In this document: positions 1 through 9,237 of the stretch, piece by piece
Numbering within the stretch: position 1 is the stretch's first letter
How the letters are laid out: the number at the start of each line of letters is the position of its first letter
NCBI RefSeq assembly: GCF_020026915.1
Contig: NZ_JAINUY010000003.1
Location: 310,001-374,000, forward strand
Direction of reading: 5' to 3'
Length of the DNA stretch: 64,000 nucleotides
From: Flavobacterium potami
GTDB taxonomy: Bacteria; Bacteroidota; Bacteroidia; Flavobacteriales; Flavobacteriaceae
The notes under the pieces: generated by a model
Seen by the model: the letters and a program-made list of their open reading frames with translations, nothing else
Databases searched by the model: none
What the model was told of the DNA's origin: nothing
Translations under genes and position numbers: made by a program

Positions 1-867
1 GATGAATTAAAAATTAAAGGCTTAGGGCCAGCGGTTGCCAGTATTCTATATTTCATACACCCAACCTGGTTCCCACCATTCAACACTGCTATTCTAAATG
101 GTTTTAATTTTCTTTTTAAAGACAAAAAAAAATTGGGAAGCTGGACAGAATATCTTAAAATACGAGAAGTTTTAATGGAAACTAACAGTTTGCATAAATC
201 TCAGCTCTCAAATGATTTGGGTGCCATCGCTGGATTGTGTTTTGAAATTGGAACTCAGAAAATGCTAATAGGCAATGATGAATATTTAAGCGAAGTAGAA
301 CGTGCAAGATTCGAAAAAAACGTACACAAGCGCCAAAAAGAAATACTTGACGAAAAACTAGAAGAAAATCTGCATAGTGAAATGCAGTACCATTTATTAA
401 AAATTGGAGTTTCATTGGGTTTCGATGTTACTCCGGCAAGCAATGATAAAAGCAAATCGTTTGATGGGCAGAATTTCTCCTTTATTTCACTTGGAAAATT
501 CCCTGAGCTGCCTACTGACAAGGACACTCAAAATACCATCAAGTTAATTGATGTGTTGTGGTTCGAAAAAGGCACAAACAAAATTATAGGAGCCTTTGAA
601 GTAGAAAAGAGCACTAGTATCTATTCGGGCATACTACGGTTGTCTGACCTATACTTTACTATTTCAAACGGACAGGAAGTTTTTTATATTATAATTCCAA
701 ATAATCGGGAAAAGGATTTAGTCCTTCAACTCAATAGACCTGTTATAAAAAACTCTAAAATGAATATTAAGTATATCCTGTTTTCTGAACTAAGAGCCAA
801 TTGTGATGCTATATGCAAATTTGGCAGCGACCATTCGATAATGGAAAAAATATCAAAATCAATTTAA
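1..867 (+). CDS. Partial nuclease-like protein (5' end outside window)
   Basis: The frame is open from base 1 to the stop at 865-867, so the gene starts upstream of the window; the apparent TTG start at 133 is internal. In the visible 288 residues the only recognisable pattern is an acidic/lysine arrangement resembling a PD-(D/E)XK nuclease core: IDVLWFEKG, then [12 protein letters not shown] about 12 residues later, in an alpha/beta context. Such a core would cleave DNA, and the family is common in type II restriction enzymes and in standalone nucleases. No methyltransferase neighbour is visible. The next gene starts 12 bases downstream. The nuclease assignment is inference from one motif, and the missing N-terminus could change it. 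Confidence 0.5.
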   Translation, partial: DELKIKGLGPAVASILYFIHPTWFPPFNTAILNGFNFLFKDKKKLGSWTEYLKIREVLMETNSLHKSQLSNDLGAIAGLCFEIGTQKMLIGNDEYLSEVERARFEKNVHKRQKEILDEKLEENLHSEMQYHLLKIGVSLGFDVTPASNDKSKSFDGQNFSFISLGKFPELPTDKDTQNTIKLIDVLWFEKGTNKIIGAFEVEKSTSIYSGILRLSDLYFTISNGQEVFYIIIPNNREKDLVLQLNRPVIKNSKMNIKYILFSELRANCDAICKFGSDHSIMEKISKSI

Positions 868-878
868 AATTAAAAACT

Positions 879-1751
879 ATGAAAAAAATAATTCTGCTAA
901 GCTTCATTATTATGCAATCGTTATCAATTTCTGCACAAGAAAAAATTCAAATTAAACTTACCCCTGCAAGTCCCTCTGCATCATTTCAACAAGAAATCGG
1001 AAGTTCTACAGTCAAAATATCCTATAGCAGACCCTTAGTAAGAGGGCGAAAAATATTTGGCGAATTAGTGCCTTTTGGTAAACTCTGGCGAACAGGCGCC
1101 AGCGATTGTACGACCATAAGTACTAATGAAGATATTGCTTTTGGAAACAATATTTTAAGAGAAGGAACTTATTCTGTATTCTCAATTCCTTCAGAAAATG
1201 AGTGGACTATAATTATCAATAGTGATATTACTTTACATGGCGAAACTGGTTATGATGAGAAAAAAGATGTTATGCGTTTTACCGTTCCCACAGAAAAAAC
1301 GATTGGTTTTTATGAAACTTTTACCATTGAATTAAATGACATCAACAGTAAAGGAGAAGGCTTCCTTAAAATAGAATGGGAAAACACAATGGTTAAAATA
1401 CCTATGAAAAGCAAAGCTGACAAAGAAATTTTAGCCCTAATTGACAAATATATTATTAAAGAAAAAAGTCAAAATGCTACTTTATTGTTTCAGGCAGCAA
1501 ATTATTATTCAGCCACGTGCAGAGCAAACAACCAAGCAGTATCGTGGTTAGCTGAAGCTGAAAAATTAGATCCTGAAAATTTTTATTATCCGACTTTAAG
1601 ACAGAAAATCTCAGTAGAACTCAAGGATTATCCCAATGCCATCGAGGCTGCAAAAAAAGCCCTTGCAATTGCAGAACAGAAAAAAATGAAAGGCACGGAA
1701 AAGTTAAAAAACCAGCTTGAAGAGTTACAATTATTACTTAAAAGCAAATAA
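879..1751 (+). CDS. DUF2911 domain secreted protein
   Basis: Secreted protein of 290 residues with an N-terminal signal peptide (MKKIILLSFIIMQSLSISAQ, cut after SAQ). The segment ISYSRPLVRGRKIFG, with LWRTGAS and GTYSVFSIPSE, is the hallmark of DUF2911, a Bacteroidota family of unknown function. The C-terminal third (about residues 185-290) is helical and looks like TPR-type repeats (AVSWLAEAEKLDPENFYYPTL). An ATG further upstream at 813 overlaps the preceding gene; the start at 879 is preferred because it begins exactly at the signal peptide. It probably acts in the periplasm or outer membrane. No role can be assigned from context. Confidence 0.85.
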   Translation: MKKIILLSFIIMQSLSISAQEKIQIKLTPASPSASFQQEIGSSTVKISYSRPLVRGRKIFGELVPFGKLWRTGASDCTTISTNEDIAFGNNILREGTYSVFSIPSENEWTIIINSDITLHGETGYDEKKDVMRFTVPTEKTIGFYETFTIELNDINSKGEGFLKIEWENTMVKIPMKSKADKEILALIDKYIIKEKSQNATLLFQAANYYSATCRANNQAVSWLAEAEKLDPENFYYPTLRQKISVELKDYPNAIEAAKKALAIAEQKKMKGTEKLKNQLEELQLLLKSK

Positions 1752-1900
1752 ATATTAAGCTATTACAATATCACATTGAAAAATACAAGCGCAGAAAAAA
1801 TCCCCGCCACTTAAGCTAATGCTGTATTATATTATAGTGCCATTAGATTTGTTTTGGAGGAAAATTTATTAATCTAAATAACTTTTAAAGGAAAAAAATC

Positions 1901-2395
1901 ATGAAAATGGAACACACAACACAGCAGCATTCAAAAGAGAAAAACCCAAAAATGTACAAAAAATTAGCATTTATGATCGTATTGTCATTTATTGCTATGT
2001 ACATCCTAATGTACTCGATGGTAGATGTTTTTGCTAATGTCATTCCCAATGTAAATCAATTTTACATGGCAGGACTAATGACTATGCCGATGCTCATAAT
2101 TGAGATTATTGTAATGGGCAGTATGTATATGAATAAAAAGTGGAACATGGCATTACTTGCCATAGGCGGCCTTGCTGCAATTATTTTTTTTTCCTGCATC
2201 AGACTGCAAGCGGCTGTTGACGATAAAGAGTTCTTAAAATCAATGATTCCACACCATGCAGCGGCAATCCTCATGGCCAAAGAGGCTTCCCTTCAAGATC
2301 CAGAAATAAGTCAGCTTGCACAAGACATTATAAAAGCACAAGAAGCTGAAATTGCGCAGATGAAAGCCAAGTTGGGTGAAATGAAAAAAAAATAA
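1901..2395 (+). CDS. DUF305 family membrane protein (copper-associated)
   Basis: Membrane protein of 164 residues. It has a cytosolic N-terminus, three predicted membrane segments (about residues 22-45, 52-72, 80-100) and a C-terminal helical domain with the DUF305 signature KSMIPHHAAAILMAKEA, whose His pair and Met residues are typical metal-binding candidates. A Shine-Dalgarno-like aaaggaa lies just before the ATG. DUF305 proteins are repeatedly found beside copper-handling genes, and the next gene, 28 bases downstream, encodes a multicopper oxidase, so the pair probably forms a copper-tolerance operon. The exact activity of DUF305 is not established. Confidence 0.85.
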   Translation: MKMEHTTQQHSKEKNPKMYKKLAFMIVLSFIAMYILMYSMVDVFANVIPNVNQFYMAGLMTMPMLIIEIIVMGSMYMNKKWNMALLAIGGLAAIIFFSCIRLQAAVDDKEFLKSMIPHHAAAILMAKEASLQDPEISQLAQDIIKAQEAEIAQMKAKLGEMKKK

Positions 2396-2423
2396 CAGAA
2401 CAATATTCTATAAAAATAGCAAT

Positions 2424-4928
2424 ATGAAAAATATACTTACAATACTAGTTTTTATCATGCTTCCTGTCCTAATTTATGCTCAGGATATGAAAACAATGGA
2501 AATGGATAAAAAGCCTTCGAAAGAAGAGTCAAATCCCACTACGTATACTTGTCCAATGCATCCCGAAATTCATGAAGCCAAACCAGGAAACTGCCCCAAG
2601 TGCGGTATGAAACTAGTTCCGGAAAAGTCAGACAAGCAAACAAAAACAGCAGAAAATAAAGCCACCAAGCAAACTGACCAAGGTAATAAGACACTTCAGG
2701 ACGGCAATAGTAGTTCTATTTCTCAGAAAAGAGCTGAAGAAAATACTTCGCCACCGCGTGTAGTCCGATATGACCTGTATATAAGAGACACAATTGTAAA
2801 TTTTACAGGAAAAGCAAAAAGGGCCATTGCCGTTAACGGACAAATACCTATGCCTACTTTGACCTTTACAGAAGGAGATACTGCGGAAATCTATGTTCAC
2901 AATGAGCTGGATGAAGATACTTCCTTGCATTGGCATGGCTTATTCTTACCCAATCAATATGATGGTGTGCCAAATCTAACTCAAATGCCAATTAAACCCC
3001 ATACGACGCATCTGTATACTTTTCCCATTATTCAGCATGGCACACACTGGTATCATAGCCATACTGAACTTCAGGAACAGATAGGCATGTACGGTTCGTT
3101 CATTATGAATAAAAGGACAGATGATCCGACCTTTCGCAAGGGAATCGATGATTTGCCTTCCGTTCCCATAATACTAAGTGAATGGACAGATATGAAACCT
3201 GAAAATGTACATCGATTACTGCACAATGCATCAGACTGGTTTGCTATTAAAAAGGGCACTACACAAAGTTATGCAGAAGCTATAAAACAGGGGTATTTCA
3301 GCGACAAAATAAAAAATGAATGGAAGCGAATGAATGCCATGGATGTCAGTGATGTTTATTACGACAAATTTTTAATCAATGGGAAAAATGAAAATCAGCT
3401 TTCCCAATTTAAAGCAGGTGATAAGGTCCGATTACGGGTTTCCAATGGAGGTGCATCAACCTACTTTTGGTTAACCTATGCCGGTGGGAAAATTACGGTT
3501 GTGGCAAATGATGGGAATGACGTAGAACCCGTTGAGGTTGATCGACTAATTATTGCAGTTTCTGAAACCTATGACATAGTTGTTACTATTCCAGCTGATA
3601 AAACAGCTTATGAATTTTTAGCAACACCCGAAGACCGAACAAAATCTACGTCCCTTTACATCGGAAGCGGAATTAAGCAATTAGTAGCTCCTTTGCCAAA
3701 ACTTAAATATTTCGAAGGAATGAAAATGATGAACGGCATGATGAAAATGAATGGCGATCTGGATGACATGGGAATGAGCATGAGCCTTAATAAGATGGAT
3801 ATGAATGTAGTAATGTATCCTGAGATTACAGGTGAAACAAAGCCTAAAACCAGTACAAAGATGGAAGGAATGAAAATGGATGCTGAGCAATATAATGCCA
3901 ATGCACTTTCGGATATTACAACACTAAATTATGCAATGCTTAAATCACCTACAAAAACTACGCTTCCCGAAAATGCCCCTGTTAAAGAACTAAAATTTGA
4001 ACTTACGGGGAATATGAATCGATATGTATGGAGTCTGGACAATAAGGTGGTTTCAGAAGCTGATAAAATATTAATTAAAAAAGGTGAAAATGTACGTATA
4101 ATTTTGCATAATAATTCTATGATGCGCCATCCAATGCACTTGCATGGACATGATTTCAGGGTTCTTAATGGACAAGGAGAATATGCACCATTAAAAAATG
4201 TGATTGATATAATGCCTATGGAAACCGATACTTTGGAATTTAATGCCAATGTTGATGGAGACTGGTTTTTTCACTGCCATATTTTATATCATATGATGAG
4301 CGGAATGGGCAGGGTTTTTACTTATGAAAATCAGCCGGCCAATCCTGAAATACCAAACCCAAAACTAGCACAGCGAAAACTTTTTGCCGACGACAGAAAA
4401 TTCCACTTTATGGCAGAAAATGATTTTGCCACCAATGGAAATGACGGTGAAGCAATGTATCAAAGTACACGCTGGAGCATTGGAACCGAATGGAGGTTAG
4501 GATACAATGACATGCATGGTTATGAAACAGAAACACATATTGGTCGATATATTGGAAAAATGCAATGGTTAATGCCTTTTATAGGATTTGACTGGAGATA
4601 TAGAAGAATGGGAGAAGATATACAAGAAAATAATCTTTTTGGACAAACCAATACTAAGGATAAACGTGCAGTGGTAAGTCTAGGGGTTAACTACATCCTA
4701 CCTATGTTAATAGTAGCACAAGCTGAAGTTTTTACCGATGGTAAAGTCAGATTACAATTTGAACGTAAAGACATTCCCGTTTCTAAACGGCTTAGAATGA
4801 ATTTGATGTGGAATACAGACAAGGAATATATGGCAGGACTACGCTATATAATTACCAGATGGGGTTCTTTGTCTTCACACTATGACAGTGATATGGGCTT
4901 TGGTGCAGGATTTATTTTAAATTACTAG
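2424..4928 (+). CDS. Multicopper oxidase with N-terminal heavy-metal-binding domain and C-terminal CopB-like domain
   Basis: Large exported protein (834 residues). Order: signal peptide (1-19); heavy-metal-binding domain YTCPMHPEIHEAKPGNCPKC (about 41-68) of the type usually found on CusB or copper ATPases; CopA-type multicopper oxidase (about 115-640) with copper-ligand motifs LHWHGLFLP, HGTHWYHSH, HPMHLHGHDF and WFFHCHILYHMMSGM; a Met-rich insert (about 430-490, GMKMMNGMMKMNG) as in copper-tolerance oxidases; and a C-terminal ~180 residues (RKFHFMAENDF onward) resembling the outer-membrane copper protein CopB, ending in an aromatic residue. Such oxidases convert Cu(I) to Cu(II) in the periplasm. 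Joining CopA-like and CopB-like parts in one chain is unusual. The oxidase call is firm; the CopB homology is from pattern only. Confidence 0.88.
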   Translation: MKNILTILVFIMLPVLIYAQDMKTMEMDKKPSKEESNPTTYTCPMHPEIHEAKPGNCPKCGMKLVPEKSDKQTKTAENKATKQTDQGNKTLQDGNSSSISQKRAEENTSPPRVVRYDLYIRDTIVNFTGKAKRAIAVNGQIPMPTLTFTEGDTAEIYVHNELDEDTSLHWHGLFLPNQYDGVPNLTQMPIKPHTTHLYTFPIIQHGTHWYHSHTELQEQIGMYGSFIMNKRTDDPTFRKGIDDLPSVPIILSEWTDMKPENVHRLLHNASDWFAIKKGTTQSYAEAIKQGYFSDKIKNEWKRMNAMDVSDVYYDKFLINGKNENQLSQFKAGDKVRLRVSNGGASTYFWLTYAGGKITVVANDGNDVEPVEVDRLIIAVSETYDIVVTIPADKTAYEFLATPEDRTKSTSLYIGSGIKQLVAPLPKLKYFEGMKMMNGMMKMNGDLDDMGMSMSLNKMDMNVVMYPEITGETKPKTSTKMEGMKMDAEQYNANALSDITTLNYAMLKSPTKTTLPENAPVKELKFELTGNMNRYVWSLDNKVVSEADKILIKKGENVRIILHNNSMMRHPMHLHGHDFRVLNGQGEYAPLKNVIDIMPMETDTLEFNANVDGDWFFHCHILYHMMSGMGRVFTYENQPANPEIPNPKLAQRKLFADDRKFHFMAENDFATNGNDGEAMYQSTRWSIGTEWRLGYNDMHGYETETHIGRYIGKMQWLMPFIGFDWRYRRMGEDIQENNLFGQTNTKDKRAVVSLGVNYILPMLIVAQAEVFTDGKVRLQFERKDIPVSKRLRMNLMWNTDKEYMAGLRYIITRWGSLSSHYDSDMGFGAGFILNY

Positions 4929-5369
4929 CTTATAAGTACAATAGTAAATTATTGTAAGACCAAATTCTAGAATTAAGATTAATCGGTTAATATTGAAGGA
5001 TATCAATTTTTTTAAATTGTCTTTCATTTGAACGGTGTGGAAGTCCATTCAAATTAATGATCGAAATTGAACCAGTATGAAAATCTAATAATACCAATTT
5101 TAAATTTAAAATTGGTATTATTAATAACAAATAACTGCAAATGCTGAACATCTTTCTAATTATGGGTTGTTCAGTTTGTATTGTATTTATATAATATCAG
5201 CTAACGATAAACCATGTAATTATTGCTTTATACATTGGTTTGATAAAACTAGCATTCGGGTAACAAACAATATTATAAAACCATATGCATCGAATCTTTT
5301 TCTTAGCCGATGCCTTCATCTTCATAAAAATAAATCTTTATATTTTTTTTTATTTAAATTATTATCGTA
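4929..5369. other. Intergenic region between copper and arsenic operons
   Basis: About 440 bases of AT-rich sequence with no convincing gene. One open frame at 5167-5370 has low-complexity composition, a TTT-rich tail and no family resemblance, and was not accepted. The only structured element is the 38-base perfect palindrome at 5086-5123. Confidence 0.6.
5086..5123. repeat. 38-bp perfect palindrome
   Basis: Bases 5086-5123 are exactly self-complementary: left arm taataataccaattttaaa, right arm its reverse complement, no spacer. It could fold as a 19-bp stem at DNA level or as an AU-rich RNA hairpin between the copper operon end and the ars promoter. No U-tract follows, so a simple intrinsic terminator is not obvious; a regulator-binding site or cruciform is possible. 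Confidence 0.75.
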
Positions 5370-5381
5370 ATATTGCAATAT
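5370..5381. promoter_or_regulatory. Candidate ArsR operator (12-bp palindrome)
   Basis: ATATTGCAATAT is a perfect 12-bp dyad ending 12 bases before the arsR ATG. ArsR-family repressors bind short dyads overlapping their own promoter, so autoregulation of the ars operon through this site is a reasonable inference. No footprint-type evidence is available from the sequence. Confidence 0.4.
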
Positions 5382-5393
5382 AAATATAAAACG

Positions 5394-5726
5394 ATGGGAG
5401 CAACAAAAACAGATCACTTTACAGAAAGCCAGAACGAGCTGGCTGTTTTAGCAAAAGCATTAGGCCATCCTGCGCGTATTGCTATTATGGAATATTTATT
5501 AAAAGTGGATGCTTGCATCTGCGGAGATATTGTAAACGAACTTCCCCTTTCACAGCCGACCGTTTCACAGCATTTGAAAGAATTGAAAAATGCGGGACTG
5601 ATTAAAGGAAGCATCGAAGGAAATTCTATCTGCTACTGCATCAACGAACCTGGACTTGAAAAGATAAAAGGTTTCTTTGAGCATATATCAGATCATTTGG
5701 CAAAAAAGCGAAGTGAATGCTGCTAA
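5394..5726 (+). CDS. arsR: ArsR family arsenic-responsive repressor
   Basis: Winged-helix repressor of 110 residues. The DNA-recognition helix is LPLSQPTVSQHLKELKNAG and the metal site is the CxC pair in DACICGD (Cys41, Cys43) at the start of the recognition region, as in classical As(III)-sensing ArsR. The protein ends in SECC, an extra thiol pair. A TTG at 5373 would add seven residues with no family support, so the ATG at 5394 is chosen. It overlaps or abuts the acetyltransferase gene and heads the arsenic operon, which it probably represses until arsenite binds. Confidence 0.93.
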   Translation: MGATKTDHFTESQNELAVLAKALGHPARIAIMEYLLKVDACICGDIVNELPLSQPTVSQHLKELKNAGLIKGSIEGNSICYCINEPGLEKIKGFFEHISDHLAKKRSECC

Positions 5727-5737
5727 TCTATAAAAAT

Positions 5738-6223
5738 ATGGAAATCAGAAAACTTTCGGATAAACACTGGGATCAGGTAAAAATAATTTACCAAAAAGGG
5801 ATAGATACCGGCAATGCCACTTTCCAGACCAGCGCCCCTTCATGGGAAGACTGGGACCAGTCACATCTTAAGTCATGCCGGGTTGTGATGCAGGAAGATG
5901 GCAAGGTAATTGGCTGGGCTGCCCTTACACCTGTTTCTTCACGCTGCGTTTATGCGGGGGTTGCAGAGGTGAGCGTATATGTGGATCCAGCACATTCAGG
6001 AAAAGGAGTCGGGCTTACCCTTTTAAATGAACTTGTCCGACAGAGCGAAACAGAAGGAATCTGGACGCTTCAGGCAGGAATCTTTCCTGAGAATACAGCA
6101 AGTCTCCGCATCCATGAAAAAGCAGGCTTCCGAATACTTGGAACAAGAGAAAAAATCGGAAAACAGAATGGTATCTGGAGAAATACTGCGCTTCTTGAAA
6201 GAAGAAGCTCCGTTATTAATTAA
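5738..6223 (+). CDS. GNAT acetyltransferase, ArsN1-like
   Basis: GNAT-fold N-acetyltransferase (161 residues) of the phosphinothricin-acetyltransferase type: acetyl-CoA motif VYVDPAHSGKGVGLTLL and the downstream GIFPENTASLRIHEKAGFR segment are clear. In ars operons this subfamily is called ArsN1 and acetylates the organoarsenical antibiotic arsinothricin as well as phosphinothricin-like amines. The position directly after arsR makes that role likely. An ATG at 5717 overlaps the arsR stop, but the one at 5738 fits the family N-terminus (MEIRKLSDKHWDQV). Substrate is inferred from context. Confidence 0.8.
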   Translation: MEIRKLSDKHWDQVKIIYQKGIDTGNATFQTSAPSWEDWDQSHLKSCRVVMQEDGKVIGWAALTPVSSRCVYAGVAEVSVYVDPAHSGKGVGLTLLNELVRQSETEGIWTLQAGIFPENTASLRIHEKAGFRILGTREKIGKQNGIWRNTALLERRSSVIN

Positions 6224-6256
6224 TAAAAAATATAGTTTAACTAAATATAAAAAATT

Positions 6257-6730
6257 ATGAAACTTTCAGAAATTAAAGAAGTGCTTAAAACAGTGGAAGC
6301 TGTAAATTTTGAATTGCCGGACGGCACATTTGTACCAGAATATTTTCACGTAACTGAAGTAGGCTTGGTTACCAAAAACTTCATCGACTGCGGAGGAACA
6401 GTAAGAAAAGAAACAGTTGTAAACTTCCAGCTTTGGGATGCCAACGACTACGAGCACAGGCTTAAACCTCAGAAACTGATCCACATCATTGAGCTTTCAG
6501 AAAAAGTCTTGGGAATTGAAGACAATGAAATTGAAGTGGAGTACCAGAACACTACAATCGGGAAATACGATTTGGATTTTAACGGCAAAAACTTCACTCT
6601 GCTTAATAAACAGACAGCCTGCTTAGCTCAGGAGCAGTGCGGTATTCCATCTGATAAGCCTAAAGTAAAATTATCTCAGCTAAATACTGATAATGTTTCT
6701 TCATGCACTCCGGGCGGAGGATGCTGCTAA
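6257..6730 (+). CDS. DUF6428 family protein of arsenic operons
   Basis: Cytosolic protein of 157 residues beginning MKLSEIKEVLKTVEAVNFEL, matching the DUF6428 family that is found almost only in Bacteroidota ars clusters. It has internal cysteines (FIDCGG, QTACLAQEQCG) and a flexible Cys-rich tail SSCTPGGGCC that could bind trivalent arsenic. It lies between the acetyltransferase and arsC, all in one direction with short gaps. The function is unknown; chaperoning or sequestering As(III) is speculation from the thiol tail. Confidence 0.85.
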   Translation: MKLSEIKEVLKTVEAVNFELPDGTFVPEYFHVTEVGLVTKNFIDCGGTVRKETVVNFQLWDANDYEHRLKPQKLIHIIELSEKVLGIEDNEIEVEYQNTTIGKYDLDFNGKNFTLLNKQTACLAQEQCGIPSDKPKVKLSQLNTDNVSSCTPGGGCC

Positions 6731-6772
6731 TCATTAAACAGATAATCAATAAACCTTTACAGCCAAAAAACT

Positions 6773-7387
6773 ATGTTATATCCACAAATTGAGAATACCG
6801 TTAAATCATTTGATTTTAAGCAGATCTCTGAAGATCGCAAAGCAGTCCTGCAGCCATTAATCGACTTCATTCAGACCAAAGTGGACAGTAAGCTGGAAAC
6901 CAGACTAAACCTGATCTGCACGCATAATTCCAGAAGAAGCCACTTATCGCAGGTTTGGGCGCAGACTGCCGCCGCCTATTACGGCATCAAAAACGTTTCA
7001 TGCTATTCAGGAGGAACCGAGGCTACTGCCCTTTTCCCGATGGCAGCGGAGACTTTGAAGGATTCAGGATTCAACATCAAAACCCTTTCAGAGGGTTCAA
7101 ACCCCGTTTATTCAATAAAATATTCAGCTGACGAACTTCCTGTTATCGGTTTTTCCAAAACCTATGATGATGATTTCAATCCTGAAAGCGGATTTGCCGC
7201 AATAATGACCTGTTCGCAGGCTGACGGTGGATGCCCGTTTATAGCAGGCGCTGAGAAAAGAATCCCGATCACTTTTGAAGATCCAAAAATTTCCGACGGA
7301 ACGCCTCAGCAGAAAGAAACTTATCTGGAGCGCAGTCTGCAGATTGGAACTGAAATGTTTTACATATTCTCACAAATAAAAAAATAA
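6773..7387 (+). CDS. arsC: Arsenate reductase-like low-molecular-weight phosphatase
   Basis: Protein of 204 residues with the LMW protein-tyrosine-phosphatase P-loop [14 protein letters not shown] (Cys49-X5-Arg55-Ser56), the nucleophile that attacks arsenate. [11 protein letters not shown] pair further on is positioned like the resolving cysteines of thioredoxin-coupled ArsC, and FEDPK supplies the general-acid Asp-Pro. It reduces As(V) to As(III) for export. The adjacent ACR3 gene starts one base after its stop. About 60 residues longer than the short Gram-positive ArsC, as is usual in Bacteroidota. Confidence 0.88.
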   Translation: MLYPQIENTVKSFDFKQISEDRKAVLQPLIDFIQTKVDSKLETRLNLICTHNSRRSHLSQVWAQTAAAYYGIKNVSCYSGGTEATALFPMAAETLKDSGFNIKTLSEGSNPVYSIKYSADELPVIGFSKTYDDDFNPESGFAAIMTCSQADGGCPFIAGAEKRIPITFEDPKISDGTPQQKETYLERSLQIGTEMFYIFSQIKK

Positions 7388-7388
7388 A

Positions 7389-8474
7389 ATGTCAGCAAAT
7401 AACTGTGCACCAGCTGTCGGACGCAAAAAGTTAAGCTTCCTTGACCGCTTCTTGACCCTTTGGATTTTCCTTGCTATGGCTATAGGCGTGGCTATAGGAT
7501 ACTTTATTCCTTCCAGCGGAGATTTCATCAATTCTTTCTCCAGCGGAACAACAAACATTCCATTGGCAATAGGACTTATCCTGATGATGTACCCGCCACT
7601 GGCAAAAGTAAAATACGAACAGATGGGACAGGTTTTCAAGAACACTAAAGTCTTGGGCGCCTCTTTATTCCTGAACTGGATTGTAGGCCCTGTCTTGATG
7701 TTTTTGTTGGCGCTCCTGTTTTTAAGCGGATATCCTGAATACATGATCGGGGTGATCCTGATTGGCCTGGCACGTTGTATCGCAATGGTTGTGGTATGGA
7801 ACGATCTGGCAGACGGAAACCGCGAATATGCTGCAGGACTAATTGCCCTAAACAGTATTTTTCAGGTACTGCTTTATAGTGTATACGCTTACATTTTTAT
7901 AACCATTCTACCTCCCTATTTTGGATATGATGGTTTTGAAGTCAATATCATCATTGCACAGATTGCCGAGAGTGTGGGTATCTATCTAGGTATTCCATTT
8001 GCTCTGGGAATCATAAGCCGCTATGCTTTGATAGCTTTAAAAGGCTCTGAATGGTTTGAGGATAAGTACGTGCCGTTTATCTCACCGATTACTCTTATTT
8101 CACTGCTCTTTACGATCATTGTAATGTTCAGCCTGAAAGGGGAACTTATTGTTCAAATCCCGATGGATGTCGTGCGTATTGCAATACCGCTTGTCATATA
8201 CTTTACTTTAATGTTTGTCATCAGCTTTTTTACAGGAAAATATTTTGGGGCTGACTATTCAAAGGCTACATCTATTGCGTTTACAGCCACCGGCAATAAT
8301 TTTGAATTGGCTATTGCCGTGGCAATTGGAGTATTCGGAATAAACAGCGGACAGGCATTTGCAGGTGTTATTGGTCCTTTGGTAGAAGTACCTGCTCTTA
8401 TAGCACTGGTAAACCTTGCATTTTGGTTTAGAAAAAAGTATTTTACAAAACAACTGCCTGCAGAAACTGCTTAA
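7389..8474 (+). CDS. acr3: ACR3 family arsenite efflux transporter
   Basis: Inner-membrane carrier (361 residues, about ten membrane segments) of the ACR3 type: early [18 protein letters not shown], the substrate-site region [19 protein letters not shown] with the conserved cysteine, and the C-terminal [19 protein letters not shown] and [13 protein letters not shown] motifs. It exports the arsenite made by ArsC using the proton motive force. Translationally coupled to arsC (one-base spacing). The last ~48 codons have a decayed relative at 16702-16844. Confidence 0.95.
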   Translation: MSANNCAPAVGRKKLSFLDRFLTLWIFLAMAIGVAIGYFIPSSGDFINSFSSGTTNIPLAIGLILMMYPPLAKVKYEQMGQVFKNTKVLGASLFLNWIVGPVLMFLLALLFLSGYPEYMIGVILIGLARCIAMVVVWNDLADGNREYAAGLIALNSIFQVLLYSVYAYIFITILPPYFGYDGFEVNIIIAQIAESVGIYLGIPFALGIISRYALIALKGSEWFEDKYVPFISPITLISLLFTIIVMFSLKGELIVQIPMDVVRIAIPLVIYFTLMFVISFFTGKYFGADYSKATSIAFTATGNNFELAIAVAIGVFGINSGQAFAGVIGPLVEVPALIALVNLAFWFRKKYFTKQLPAETA

Positions 8475-8481
8475 AAGAAAT

Positions 8482-9216
8482 ATGAGAATTGCAATAATAT
8501 CGGATATACATGCGAACTTCCCCGCATTGGAGCAGACCCTAAAAAGTATTGAAGAGCAGAATATTGATGCCGTTTACTGCTTAGGAGATTTAGTAGGCTA
8601 CAATTTATGCCCCAATGCCGTGATCAATGAGATTCGTAAAAAGCATATCCCTACCCTTGCAGGAAATCACGATGTCAAAGCTGTCGAGATACATAATGAC
8701 GGTTCAAATGACATTCAAAGCTACGCATATCAGATTGTGGGCAAAGAGCAGATCAAATATCTTTCTGCTCTTCCTGCCCATATTAAACTTGAATACCAGA
8801 CGGCCAGCAGACTTATAAAAATTTTGATGGTCCATGGGAGTCCTTACAGCAACAGGGAATATTTGCTTGAGGATAAAAATGAGAAAGATTTTACCGACAT
8901 CTTTCTTGATTCCAATACGGACATTCTTATCTGCGGACATTCTCATCTGCCGTATCATCGCATATTGGAAAATCCAAATAAAAAAGGCACTTATTTTCAC
9001 GCCATTAATGCAGGGTCGGTTGGAAAACCTAAAGATAGAAATCCACACTGCTGTTATGCTGTGATAACAATTGAAAAAAGCAGCAATATTTCCAAAAAAG
9101 ACGGCATTAAAGTAGAATTCATAAGAGTTCCGTATGATATTGAAAAAGCAGCCCGCGCTATTGAAGAGAGTCCTCTTCCGGACATTTACGCCTTTATGCT
9201 TAGAAAAGCATATTAA
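8482..9216 (+). CDS. Calcineurin-like metallophosphoesterase
   Basis: Cytosolic phosphoesterase of 244 residues with all family motifs in order: SDIHANF (DxH), LGDLVGY (GD), GNHD, HGSPYS and CGHSHLPY (GHxH), which bind two metal ions. The family (YfcE/MPP type) hydrolyses phosphodiesters or phosphomonoesters. It starts seven bases after the acr3 stop, so it is probably part of the ars operon, although a role in arsenic tolerance is not established. The ATG at 8482 is chosen over one inside acr3 because the metal-binding strand begins there. Confidence 0.85.
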   Translation: MRIAIISDIHANFPALEQTLKSIEEQNIDAVYCLGDLVGYNLCPNAVINEIRKKHIPTLAGNHDVKAVEIHNDGSNDIQSYAYQIVGKEQIKYLSALPAHIKLEYQTASRLIKILMVHGSPYSNREYLLEDKNEKDFTDIFLDSNTDILICGHSHLPYHRILENPNKKGTYFHAINAGSVGKPKDRNPHCCYAVITIEKSSNISKKDGIKVEFIRVPYDIEKAARAIEESPLPDIYAFMLRKAY

Positions 9217-9237
9217 TGTATTGAAATAAAACCTGCT

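Noticed and set aside
813..878. Longer N-terminus for the DUF2911 protein
   Set aside because: It overlaps the end of the preceding gene and would put 22 residues in front of a clear signal peptide.
5167..5370. 67-codon open frame before arsR
   Set aside because: AT-rich low-complexity translation with no family resemblance, runs into the arsR control region, and has no ribosome-binding site.
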